From assembly GCF_022867865.1 (NCBI RefSeq), contig NZ_JALIEC010000001.1, positions 726,501 through 790,500 of the forward strand: 64,000 nucleotides of DNA, written 5' to 3'. The notes below the pieces were generated by a model, which searched no databases, was not told the origin of the DNA, and worked only from the letters and a program-made list of their open reading frames with translations. This DNA comes from Phaeobacter sp. J2-8. Lineage in GTDB: Bacteria > Pseudomonadota > Alphaproteobacteria > Rhodobacterales > Rhodobacteraceae. Below, piece after piece: positions 9,351 to 18,337 of this stretch (its first letter is position 1; each line of letters opens with the position of its first letter). The position numbers and the translations under genes were made by a program.

Positions 9351-11061
9351 TTGAACCTGTTAAAACTTCTGCGCAGCGGCGAGGGGCGTGCCCTTGCCGC
9401 TGCGGTCTTTTTGGCGATGCTGCTTCTGGTCTTTCCGCTGGGCCTGCTGGCCCGTGTCGGTCTGACGGTGGACGGCGTATTTACATTGGCGCCTTTGGGC
9501 GACGCGCTTGGGTCACGGTCGGTGATGCGGGCCTTTGTCCATTCGTTGGAAAGCGCCTTCTTCTCGGCGATCCTGTCGCTGGTGGCGGGCACGACGATTG
9601 CGCTGGCAATCGGGTTGACCGACATGCGCCACAAGGGGGTCTTCACCTTCTTGTTGCTGGTGCCGATGATGATCCCGCCGCATGTGACGGCCATTGCCTG
9701 GGTCCAGGCGATGGGCCCGTCGTCGCCGATCTTGCGCAGTCTGGGACTGGCGCCGGAACTGGGGTCGACGCATCCGCTGTATTCCAAGGGCGGCTTGATT
9801 TTCCTGCTCGGGGTCCAGCACACGCCGCTGGTGTTTCTGGTGGTGCTGGCGGCCTTGCGGGCCTTGCCGCGCGAAATGAGTGATGCCGCGCGGATTGCGG
9901 GCGCAGGTAGCGTCATGTTGCTTCGGCGGATATTGCTGCCGCTTTTGGCGCCGACGCTGATTGTCGGCTATGCGCTGGCCTTTGTGTCGGCGCTGGGCAA
10001 TTTCGGCATTCAGGCGCTTTTGGGCATTCCGGCGCGCTATATCACACTGCCGGTGCTGATCTGGCAACGATTGGCGAGCTTCGGCCCGTCGATCCTGACG
10101 GATGTGGCGGTGATTGCCGCGTTGCTGGCGCTGTTGGCGGTGGCGATCATCCTTCTTCAGACGGTGTTGCTGCGCAAGACCCGCGCCACCCTGATCGGGC
10201 CACCGCAACCGCCGCTGCACATCAAGCTGGGGCGATGTCGGATCTGGACGGAAATGTTGTTTGCCGGGTTGGTTGTCACGACCCTGATCCTGCCAATTAC
10301 CGCGTTGGTGGCCACGGCGCTGGTGCGGACCTATGGGCTGCCGTTGAATGCCGACACCATCACCTTCGACAATTTTGCCGAGATCCTGTTTCGCCAATCG
10401 GTGACCGCGCGGGCGTTCCTCAATTCGTCGCTGACGGCGGGGGTGGCCGCCGGGGTTATTGCGCTGGGCTGCATCTTTGTGGCGCGTTTCATGTCGGCGC
10501 GCCAATCCATCGTGCGGCGCACCGGGGCCAGCATCGCCACCCTGGCGGAAATGACCTATGCCATCCCCGGTCTGGTGATCTCGATCGCCTTCATCCTCGC
10601 CTTTCTCAAGCCGCTGCCGCTGATCAATCTCTCGCTTTACAACACCCTCGGCATCATTTTCCTTGCCTACCTCTGCGCGTTCTTTTCCATCGGGCTAAAG
10701 CCGGTCAGCGCCGCCTATGTGCAGTTGGATCCAGCCCTGGACGAAGCCGCCAGAATTGCCTGGCGGGCGGTATTTCTTTCGGATGCGGCGGATATTTCTG
10801 CCATTGATCGCACCGGCGGCGGCCTCGGGGGCGATCCTGGTCTTTTTGACCGCGTATAACGAGGTGACGGTGTCGGCGCTTCTCTGGTCATCGGGCAATG
10901 AAACCATCGGCACCACGATCTATAATTACGAAGATGGCGGCTACACCACGTTGGCCGCCGCAATGGCAAGCGTGACGGTCCTTGCCACGGTTTTGTTGAT
11001 GGTGGCGCTGGATCTTTTGGGGCGGCATGCGCCGCGCGGGGTCGTGCCTTGGCGGATCTGA
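9351..11061 (+). CDS. Iron-type ABC transporter permease (FbpB-like), frame interrupted once
   Basis: Corrected length is 569 aa, typical of FbpB permeases made of two fused six-helix halves. The first frame runs from a TTG at 9351 (MNLLKLLRSGEGRALAAAV) through both halves to DPALDEAARIA. The second frame then continues with GGRYFFRMRRIFLPLIAPAAA and ends GVVPWRI. The junction is at about 10761, where deleting one base (the T in GCCTGGCGGG) restores the expected EAA-loop sequence of the second half. Each half has an EAA-type coupling loop (EMSDAARIAGAGSVMLLRRILLPLL and the interrupted DEAARIAG). It sits in the inner membrane and is translated directly after the binding-protein gene. TTG is the only start close to the upstream stop. 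The disruption is probably a base-calling insertion. Confidence 0.82.
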
Positions 11062-11084
11062 CGCGGTTGTGCTGGCGTCAGATC
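11055..11084. terminator. Bidirectional hairpin overlapping two convergent stop codons
   Basis: GATCTGACGC (11055-11064) is perfectly inverted as GCGTCAGATC (11075-11084), giving a 10-bp stem with a 10-base loop. The TGA of the permease gene (11059-11061) lies in the left arm, and the TGA of the convergent ATPase gene (complement 11083-11085) overlaps the right arm. No T-tract follows on either side, so intrinsic termination is likely but weak. Confidence 0.6.
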
Positions 11085-12123
11085 ATTGCGCCAGCACCCA
11101 GGCCCGGTTGATCCGAAGCCTGAGCGGCTGCCCCGTGCGCAGCGGGGCGCGGTGGGTCACAACAAGGCGGGTACTGTCGGCAAAGCCGACTTCGGCCTCC
11201 CAAAGCCCGCCACGGTAAAGAACGCTTTCAATCACCCCTTCAAGACCGTCCTGGTCCTGGTCGTCGACCAAGGTGATTGCTTCGGGGCGGATCAATACCT
11301 GAACCCGGCCCGCCGGATGATCGGCGGGGGCATCGGCATGAAACCTGTGGCCCTGAATGTCCGCGAAGCCGGTTTCATAGGTTGCAGAGACCACCGCGCC
11401 ATGACCGATGAACTGTGCCACTTCGGTTGAATTCGGGTGATCATAGATCTCTTGCGGCGTGCCGATCTGCAAGATCCGACCGGCCTTCATGACGGCCATT
11501 CGATCCGCCAGCGCCATAGCCTCGCGTTGATCATGGGTGATATAGACCGTTGTCGCCCCAGAAGCGCGATGAAACCGCAAAAGTTCCTGTTCCATTGTGT
11601 GTCGCAGATGCGGGTCAAGATTGGCCAAAGGTTCATCCATCAGGATTGTCCGCGCCCCGCCCGCCAGACACCGGGCCAATGCAACCCGCTGGCGTTGCCC
11701 GCCCGAAAGTGCCTCTGGCTTGCGCTGCGCCAAATCCTGAAGCGCGACGGTCGCCAAATGTCCCTGGACCAGCTGCGCGGCCGCCTTGCGCGATTTTCCC
11801 GACGCCTCCAGCGGAAAGGCGACATTGTCCTGAACGCTCATATGGGGCCAGAGCGCATAGGATTGAAATACAAACCCGGTGCCGCGCTGTTCGGGGGGCA
11901 CCGATATCTGGCTGTCCGCCACCAGATCATCATGCAGCCGGATCGTGCCACGGTCCGGGGTGTCCAGCCCGGCGATCAACCGCAGCAATGTGCTTTTGCC
12001 GCAACCGGATTCACCAACGATGACAAACAGTTCGTGATCGGACACCTCGAAAGAGATGTCATCAATGGCCGGTTTGCCCGCAAAATCCTTGCCCAAGCCG
12101 ACGATCTGAATTCCGCCAGTCAT
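11083..12123 (-). CDS. ABC transporter ATP-binding protein, FbpC/PotA-like
   Basis: A 346-aa cytoplasmic ATPase subunit. Walker A is GESGCGKSTL near residue 38, and the Q-loop is VFQSYALWPHM. The signature LSGGQRQRVALAR and Walker B ILMDEPLANLD are followed by the H-loop THDQREAM. A C-terminal TOBE-like domain follows (VLIRPEAITLV, then RINRAWVLAQ). The Fbp/Afu/Pot class of importers uses such subunits. The gene converges on the binding-protein/permease pair rather than following it, with only about 20 bp between the stop codons. It nevertheless is probably the energy module for that importer, because the binding-protein/permease operon has no ATPase of its own in view. Alternative: it serves another importer. 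Confidence 0.85.
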   Translation of the reverse strand: MTGGIQIVGLGKDFAGKPAIDDISFEVSDHELFVIVGESGCGKSTLLRLIAGLDTPDRGTIRLHDDLVADSQISVPPEQRGTGFVFQSYALWPHMSVQDNVAFPLEASGKSRKAAAQLVQGHLATVALQDLAQRKPEALSGGQRQRVALARCLAGGARTILMDEPLANLDPHLRHTMEQELLRFHRASGATTVYITHDQREAMALADRMAVMKAGRILQIGTPQEIYDHPNSTEVAQFIGHGAVVSATYETGFADIQGHRFHADAPADHPAGRVQVLIRPEAITLVDDQDQDGLEGVIESVLYRGGLWEAEVGFADSTRLVVTHRAPLRTGQPLRLRINRAWVLAQ

Positions 12124-12241
12124 CCGGTGATCCTTCTGTGTTTAGGCGCATGAACGCGCTTCATCGGGCACTCGGGTAACTTTTTAATGACAGCGGGCGC
12201 TGTCCTGGCAACATCTCTTTGTTTCTGGGGCTATCTGTTGG

Positions 12242-12275
12242 CTGTGTGGCCGGGGAAATGCCCCCAGCCACACAG
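12242..12275 (-). terminator. Hairpin downstream of alanine dehydrogenase gene
   Basis: CTGTGTGGC at 12242-12250 pairs with GCCACACAG at 12267-12275, with an inner GGGG/CCCC extension. It lies about 40 bp past the ald stop codon on the minus strand. There is no clear T-run, so it may act as a 3' end stabiliser or a Rho-assisted terminator. Confidence 0.45.
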
Positions 12276-12314
12276 GTTCGGTGATAGGTGGATCTTTGAC
12301 CTATGTGCCGGACT

Positions 12315-13436
12315 TTATGCCGTTTTAAGGATCACCTGCGGCGCCGTCACATCAACCCCCAATGCACGACCCACAGCGTAATAGGTCAGCTTGCCCGCGT
12401 GGACATTCAAACCATTCAGCAAATGCGGATCATCGGCGCAGGCCTGCCGCCAGCCCTTGTCCGCCAGCGCCAGCATATAGGGCATTGTCGCATTGCCGAG
12501 CGCAATGGTCGAGGTGCGCGCCACCGCCCCCGGCATGTTGGCGACGCAATAATGCATGATGCCGTCGACGTCATAAATCGGGTCGGCATGGGTCGTCGCC
12601 TTGGAGGTTTCAAAACATCCCCCCTGGTCGATCGCCACATCCACCAAAACCGCGCCCGGCTTCATATCGCCCAATTGCGCCCGGCTGATCAATTTGGGGG
12701 CTGCCGCGCCGGGGACCAGGACCGCGCCAATCACCATGTCGGCGTCGCGGATTTGGTCCAGCGTGTTGCCGGCACTTGCGTACATGGTCTTGAACTGTTG
12801 ACCGAACACGTCATCGAGATAGCGCATCCGCGGCAAGGACCGATCCAGCACGGTGACATCCGCGCCCATGCCGGCCGCGACACGGGCCGCATGGGTGCCG
12901 ACAACGCCGCCACCGATGACAACCACGCGCGCCGGGCCAACACCGGGCACGCCGCCCATCAACACACCCCGACCGCCATTGGCCTTTTGCAGGGTCCAGG
13001 CCCCGACCTGGGGCGCCAGCTTGCCGGCAACTTCTGACATCGGCGCCAAAAGCGGCAGGCCGCCGCGTTCGTCGGTCACGGTTTCATAGGCAATCGCGGT
13101 ACAGCCCGAAGCCAGCAAATCGTGGGTTTGATCGGGGTCGGGAGCAAGATGCAGATAGGTGAAAAGCAGCTGACCTTCGCGCAGCATCTTGCGTTCGACG
13201 GCTTGTGGTTCCTTCACCTTGACGATCATGTCGGCAGTGGCAAAAACCTCTTCTGCGCTGTCCACGATCACCGCGCCAACCGCCGCATAGGCGACATCGT
13301 CAAAACCGGCGCCAACCCCGGCGCCGCTTTGCACGATCACGTCATGACCATGGGCAATCGCTTCTTGCGCTGCATTGGGCGTCAGGCCGACCCGGAATTC
13401 CTGGGGCTTTATTTCGCACGGGCATCCGATTTTCAT
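12315..13436 (-). CDS. ald: Alanine dehydrogenase
   Basis: A 373-aa protein matching the alanine dehydrogenase family end to end. The N-terminus is MKIGCPCEIKPQEFRVGLTP. The conserved segment YLHLAPDPDQT holds the substrate-binding and catalytic region, and the Rossmann-type NAD-binding glycine motif VVIGGGVVGTHAA is near residue 172. A late MPGAVARTSTIALGNAT block contains residues of the active-site lid. The enzyme interconverts L-alanine with pyruvate and ammonia using NAD and lets cells use alanine as carbon and nitrogen source. The gene is transcribed away from an Lrp/AsnC-type regulator 140 bp upstream, an arrangement seen for AldR-controlled ald genes, so amino-acid-responsive control is likely. 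Length is normal for the family. Confidence 0.96.
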   Translation of the reverse strand: MKIGCPCEIKPQEFRVGLTPNAAQEAIAHGHDVIVQSGAGVGAGFDDVAYAAVGAVIVDSAEEVFATADMIVKVKEPQAVERKMLREGQLLFTYLHLAPDPDQTHDLLASGCTAIAYETVTDERGGLPLLAPMSEVAGKLAPQVGAWTLQKANGGRGVLMGGVPGVGPARVVVIGGGVVGTHAARVAAGMGADVTVLDRSLPRMRYLDDVFGQQFKTMYASAGNTLDQIRDADMVIGAVLVPGAAAPKLISRAQLGDMKPGAVLVDVAIDQGGCFETSKATTHADPIYDVDGIMHYCVANMPGAVARTSTIALGNATMPYMLALADKGWRQACADDPHLLNGLNVHAGKLTYYAVGRALGVDVTAPQVILKTA

Positions 13437-13558
13437 CTTGCTGGTCCTTTTGGTAAATGGGTGCGCGATTGTCCGACATCAAAGCGTGCAGGTGTTTGAT
13501 ATTTTGCCTTGGCAGTCATGTGATCTGCGACGATACTTCGACAAAGTTGAAACTGGAC

Positions 13559-13571
13559 CGAAGATTCTTCG
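13559..13571. promoter_or_regulatory. Palindrome just before the Lrp-type regulator gene
   Basis: CGAAGA-T-TCTTCG forms a palindrome with 6-bp arms, ending six bases before the regulator ATG where a ribosome site would normally be. It sits in the ald/regulator divergent region, so autoregulatory binding is plausible. No second copy of the motif was found in the region. Confidence 0.3.
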
Positions 13572-13576
13572 CAAAT

Positions 13577-14035
13577 ATGCAGATTGACCCGACAGACCGC
13601 CGAATCCTGACCGTGCTTCAGAAACATGGGCGCATGTCCAACGCCGATCTGTCAGAGCGGATCAACCTGTCGGCATCGGCCTGTCATCGCCGGGTGCAGC
13701 GGCTTGAAGAAGAGGGCATCATCAAAAGCTACGTCGCGATGCTGGATGCGCGCAAGATTGGCCTGACCTCGACCGTGTTTGTGGAAATCACCCTGTCCGG
13801 GCAATCGGATGAGGTGCTGGAGGCCTTTGAAACCGCGGTTGCGCGTATTCCCAATGTGCTGGAATGCCATTTGATGGCGGGGACGGCGGATTACATCATG
13901 AAGCTGGTGGTCGAAGACACCGATGATTTTGCCCGCATTCACCGCCAATACCTGACCCGTTTGCCGGGGGTGACGCGGATGCAGTCGAGCTTTGCCCTGC
14001 GCACGGTGTTCAAGACCACGGCACTTCCGGTTTGA
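13577..14035 (+). CDS. Lrp/AsnC family transcriptional regulator, probable ald regulator
   Basis: A 152-aa protein with the standard Lrp layout. The N-terminal winged helix begins MQIDPTDRRILTVLQKHGRMSNADLSERINLS, and the recognition region is ASACHRRVQRLEEEGIIKSY. A C-terminal RAM/ligand-binding domain follows (VLECHLMAGTADYIMKLVVEDTDDFARIHRQ). The ATG at 13577 was chosen because the Lrp family starts right before this HTH; upstream in-frame codons give an implausible extension. It is divergent from ald and by analogy with AldR it probably activates ald in response to alanine. Ligand and exact targets are inferred. Confidence 0.92.
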   Translation: MQIDPTDRRILTVLQKHGRMSNADLSERINLSASACHRRVQRLEEEGIIKSYVAMLDARKIGLTSTVFVEITLSGQSDEVLEAFETAVARIPNVLECHLMAGTADYIMKLVVEDTDDFARIHRQYLTRLPGVTRMQSSFALRTVFKTTALPV

Positions 14036-14118
14036 TTAAAATTCCGGCGAAATAGCCGGGCAATTTAACGGCTCATTTGCATCTTTCCTCCATGTGTCAG
14101 GGACACCGAGGGAATGCC

Positions 14119-15138
14119 ATGCCACTTTCATTTACCGCAACCAACAGCGAATTTTCCACCGCCACAGGCAGCAATATTGGCCGCTATGGGACTTCGTCGG
14201 CGTTTGATGGACCTCCGTCGGAAACCTCGAATTTGCAAGTCACGGCAAATTCCGGCGATTCCGATCCCCGCCTGTTTGAAATCGGCGACAGTTACGATGT
14301 TCAGTTTGACGGGCCGGGCGGGCCAGTGACCATCGAAGATGCCGTCGTTGTGCGCAGTGACAATGCGCCGGGCGAGGCCGGGATCGTGGTGCTGAGCGGT
14401 CAGGATCAAAACGGTGTTCCGGTCGAGGTGCTTTGGACCCCAAGCTATAACCTGCAAGGGTGGTATGATGCCGCCAGCGGCACGACGAGCCGGGTTGGGT
14501 TCTTCAACACGGACCGGCAGGCAACATATGACCACGAGATTGTCTGTTTCGCGGCAGAGACTGCGATCGTGGTCAAGGGCGGGCCGATTGCCGCGGAAAA
14601 GATCGCGCCGGGGCAATTGGTGCGCACCCTGGACGCGGGGTTGCAACCGGTGAAATGGGTTGGCCACAAGAAATTGCCGGGAATTGATGCCGCCGCGCCG
14701 GTGGTCTTCGCGCCCGGAACCATCGGCAATGATGCCACTCTGCGGCTAAGCCAACAGCATCGGGTGATGATCCGCTCGGCGCGGGCCGAATTGCTGTTTG
14801 ACACGCCAGAGGTTCTGGTGCCGGCCAAGGCGCTGGTCAACGGCCATTCAATCCGCATCAGGCCCTGTGACGAGATCACCTATATTCATCTGCTGCTGGA
14901 AGATCACCATATCTTGCGGGCGGAAGGCGCGCTTTGCGAAAGCCTGCTTCTTGGCGATCAATCCCGTGATATCCTGCAAATGCCAAGGCCGGTTGGCCAC
15001 GCGGAAATGCGCCCCGCGCGTCGGATATTGCGCCCGTATGAGGCGTGTGGCTTCCTGCCTGCGGCAGCCGTTTCATCGCCAAATGCCCTATTTAGGGGCA
15101 CAGCCGCTCTCGCCGAGCGGGAACTTGCCTCTGTTTGA
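14119..15138 (+). CDS. Hint (hedgehog/intein) domain protein
   Basis: A 339-aa protein. The first 150 residues are polar and Gly/Asp-rich with no recognised fold. A Hint_2-type domain then begins at CFAAETAIVVKGG; the cysteine there occupies the position used for self-splicing or autocleavage. LRLSQQHRVMIRSA and ITYIHLLLEDHHILRAEG match the conserved His-containing blocks. About 75 residues follow the last Hint block. Such proteins are common in Roseobacter-group genomes and are often exported by type I secretion, but no RTX repeats are seen here. The start at 14119 is supported by GAGGG seven bases upstream; a TTG further up would add 14 residues. Possible activity: autoproteolysis. Not demonstrated for this family member. 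Confidence 0.8.
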   Translation: MPLSFTATNSEFSTATGSNIGRYGTSSAFDGPPSETSNLQVTANSGDSDPRLFEIGDSYDVQFDGPGGPVTIEDAVVVRSDNAPGEAGIVVLSGQDQNGVPVEVLWTPSYNLQGWYDAASGTTSRVGFFNTDRQATYDHEIVCFAAETAIVVKGGPIAAEKIAPGQLVRTLDAGLQPVKWVGHKKLPGIDAAAPVVFAPGTIGNDATLRLSQQHRVMIRSARAELLFDTPEVLVPAKALVNGHSIRIRPCDEITYIHLLLEDHHILRAEGALCESLLLGDQSRDILQMPRPVGHAEMRPARRILRPYEACGFLPAAAVSSPNALFRGTAALAERELASV

Positions 15139-15332
15139 GGCCCCTGTCCTCAATTCCCGGTTTTTCCTTCGACAAGGGACAGGTAGTCTGGCCGCGAACC
15201 CGGATTCGGGGCGACAGACCGCCACCGGCGCAATCCCCCCTTGCGATAGATGGCGCCGATGGCATACCCGACTGACATCAAAGCGTTAAACGGGACTGTT
15301 ATGCCAGCCCCAGCAAAGACTTGGAGCGACAT

Positions 15333-16247
15333 ATGACACAGGATGATGACCGCGAGCTGGATTGGCTGGAAGCCGAACTTCAGGATAACCTGGATGAAGA
15401 TTTCGAGATCGAGTTCTCTGAACCGATGCTCAGCCAGGAAATCCGCAAGATCTATAACCGCGAACATCCCGATATGCTGGACCGGCGGGTTTATTTCACC
15501 AATCTGCTGCGGCTTCAGGCCGAATTGATCAAGGTGCAGGATTGGGTGCAACATACCGGTGCCAAGGTCTGTATCCTGATGGAAGGCCGCGACAGTGCGG
15601 GCAAGGGCGGGGTGATCAAACGGATTACCCAGCGTTTGAACCCGCGCATCGCCCGCGTCGTGGCGCTGCCCGCGCCAAGCCGCCGGGAGCAATCGCAATG
15701 GTATTTCCAACGCTATGTGCCGCATCTGCCGGCCGGTGGTGAAATCGTCTTCTTTGACCGGTCATGGTACAACCGTGCCGGCGTGGAACGGGTCATGGGC
15801 TTTGCCAATGATCAACAGGTTGAAAACTTTTTCCAGGACGTTCCCGAATTTGAACGCATGCTGATCCGCTCTGGGGTGATCCTGTTGAAATACTGGTTCT
15901 CGATCACCGATCAGGAACAGCAATTGCGATTCCTGATGCGAATTCATGATCCGATGAAGCAATGGAAATTGTCGCCGATGGATTTGGAAAGCCGCATCCG
16001 CTGGGAGCAATACACCAAGGCCAAGGAAGAGATGTTTGCCCGCACGAATATCCCCGAAGCGCCGTGGTATATCGTTGAAGGCAATGACAAGAAGCGTGAG
16101 CGGCTGAATTGCATCGAACATATCCTGACCAAGATCCCGTATGAGGATCTGCCGTCGGAAAAGGTCACCCTGCCGGACCGGGTCTATAACCCGAATTACG
16201 AACGTCAGGTGCTGCCCGATGAATTGTATGTGCCGAAGGTGTATTGA
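15333..16247 (+). CDS. ppk2: Polyphosphate kinase 2
   Basis: A 304-aa PPK2-family enzyme. Walker A is EGRDSAGKGGVIKRITQRLN near residue 85. The Walker B/lid block is FFDRSWYNRAGVERVMGF. The conserved RIHDPMKQWKLSPMDLESR segment is near 215-235. PPK2 enzymes move phosphate between polyphosphate and nucleotides, mostly making NTPs from NDPs. The acidic N-terminal extension (DDDRELDWLEAELQDNLDEDFEIE) is typical of the roughly 300-residue one-domain class. ATG at 15333 was chosen as start; an in-frame TTG four codons upstream is less likely. The gene stands alone and is followed by a strong bidirectional terminator. Nucleotide preference cannot be read from the sequence. Confidence 0.94.
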   Translation: MTQDDDRELDWLEAELQDNLDEDFEIEFSEPMLSQEIRKIYNREHPDMLDRRVYFTNLLRLQAELIKVQDWVQHTGAKVCILMEGRDSAGKGGVIKRITQRLNPRIARVVALPAPSRREQSQWYFQRYVPHLPAGGEIVFFDRSWYNRAGVERVMGFANDQQVENFFQDVPEFERMLIRSGVILLKYWFSITDQEQQLRFLMRIHDPMKQWKLSPMDLESRIRWEQYTKAKEEMFARTNIPEAPWYIVEGNDKKRERLNCIEHILTKIPYEDLPSEKVTLPDRVYNPNYERQVLPDELYVPKVY

Positions 16248-16283
16248 ACCCGCACAACCGAGAATCATGTCGCGTTGAACGAA

Positions 16284-16311
16284 AAAGGGCCGGTCAAATG
16301 ACCGGCCCTTT
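16284..16311. terminator. Bidirectional rho-independent terminator between ppk2 and tuf
   Basis: AAAGGGCCGGTCA (16284-16296) pairs perfectly with TGACCGGCCCTTT (16299-16311) around a tiny loop. Extra A residues on the left and T-rich sequence on the right let it stop both ppk2 (plus) and tuf (minus) transcripts. Confidence 0.85.
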
Positions 16312-16322
16312 GTGTGTCATGA

Positions 16323-16345
16323 GGTCCCGGGTCAGGCCCGGGACC
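16323..16345. repeat. Palindromic repeat with TCAGG loop, copy 1
   Basis: GGTCCCGGG and CCCGGGACC flank the loop TCAGG. A second copy with the same loop and similar arms is at 55527-55547. It sits ten bases past the tuf stop codon and may be a REP-like element. Confidence 0.55.
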
Positions 16346-16354
16346 AGATCACGA

Positions 16355-17529
<1,175 letters not shown>

Positions 17530-17617
17530 GGTACTCAGGCGCCTCGTGGTTGGGGGACCGGAATTGGCCCGTTTCTATCGCGCGCGAGATATTGGCTTTG
17601 GCAGGGAAAATCAAGCG

Positions 17618-18223
17618 TCAGTTGGCGGTTGGGGGCGCCTTCTTTTTCTTTGGGTCGGTCTTGGCCTTGACGACACGGGCGTCCGGGGTGAACCAATCGT
17701 GCCGGGTTTTCTGCACGGCCAGCCATGTTTCAAGCTGTTTGGCCCCTTTGATCGCCAGATTTTCCAATTGTTCCTCGGCCGTTTGGGTCAGCCCCGATCC
17801 GGCCACGGTTTCAGCCGAGACGGCCTCCAGCACGGTGATTTCATGCGGTTCTTCGTTCAATTTGATGCCTTTGACATCGTCCCAGACCGTCACGCGGAAA
17901 ATAAGCACGGATTTTGGTTGCAGCACCAGCGGCACACCGACCTGGGCCAGCACATATCCTTCGACCGAGATTCCGAAATGATAGAGTTTTTCGCCTTCGT
18001 CTTCGTAGCGGCGAAAGCGGTCTTCGACCGCCTTGTCCACGGCGGCGATCCATTGTTCCTCGGTGGCGTCACGTGACAGCGGACCTTTGGTCAGGTTTGG
18101 CGCAATCACGATCGAATGGCCCAGTTTGAAGTCCCCCAGCGGCTCTGGCGCCTGATCAAGATCACGTCCGTCGGAACAGGCAACAAGTGTTAGGAAAGCA
18201 ACTAGGGCAAGCAGGGCGCGCAT
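17618..18223 (-). CDS. Predicted lipoprotein of unknown function
   Basis: A 201-aa protein with a short lipoprotein signal (MRALLALVAFLTLVACSD). The lipobox LVAC places the lipidated cysteine at about residue 16. The mature part is a mixed, charged domain without recognised motifs (GHSIVIAPNLTKGPLSRDATEEQW..., LQPKSVLIFRVTVWDD) and ends in a lysine-rich tail (KAKTDPKKKKAPPTAN). It lies 88 bp upstream of tuf in the same direction. Membrane anchoring is inferred from the lipobox; the function is unknown. Related proteins seem to be conserved in the Rhodobacteraceae, but I cannot name the family. Confidence 0.75.
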   Translation of the reverse strand: MRALLALVAFLTLVACSDGRDLDQAPEPLGDFKLGHSIVIAPNLTKGPLSRDATEEQWIAAVDKAVEDRFRRYEDEGEKLYHFGISVEGYVLAQVGVPLVLQPKSVLIFRVTVWDDVKGIKLNEEPHEITVLEAVSAETVAGSGLTQTAEEQLENLAIKGAKQLETWLAVQKTRHDWFTPDARVVKAKTDPKKKKAPPTAN

Positions 18224-18337
18224 CAGGCAATGGTCCTTCTCAAGGTCGTGCGTCCCCCTGACTAGCCCATGCGGCTGTGCGGCGCAATTGCACGGGGCCA
18301 TCATCGCCCTATATGCTGAGTCAAAAGGAGCCTGCCC

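Noticed and set aside
17530-17617. tRNA gene between tuf and the lipoprotein gene
   Set aside because: tRNA-Trp is often next to tuf-secE, but no cloverleaf or GGTTCRAATCC-like sequence is present here.
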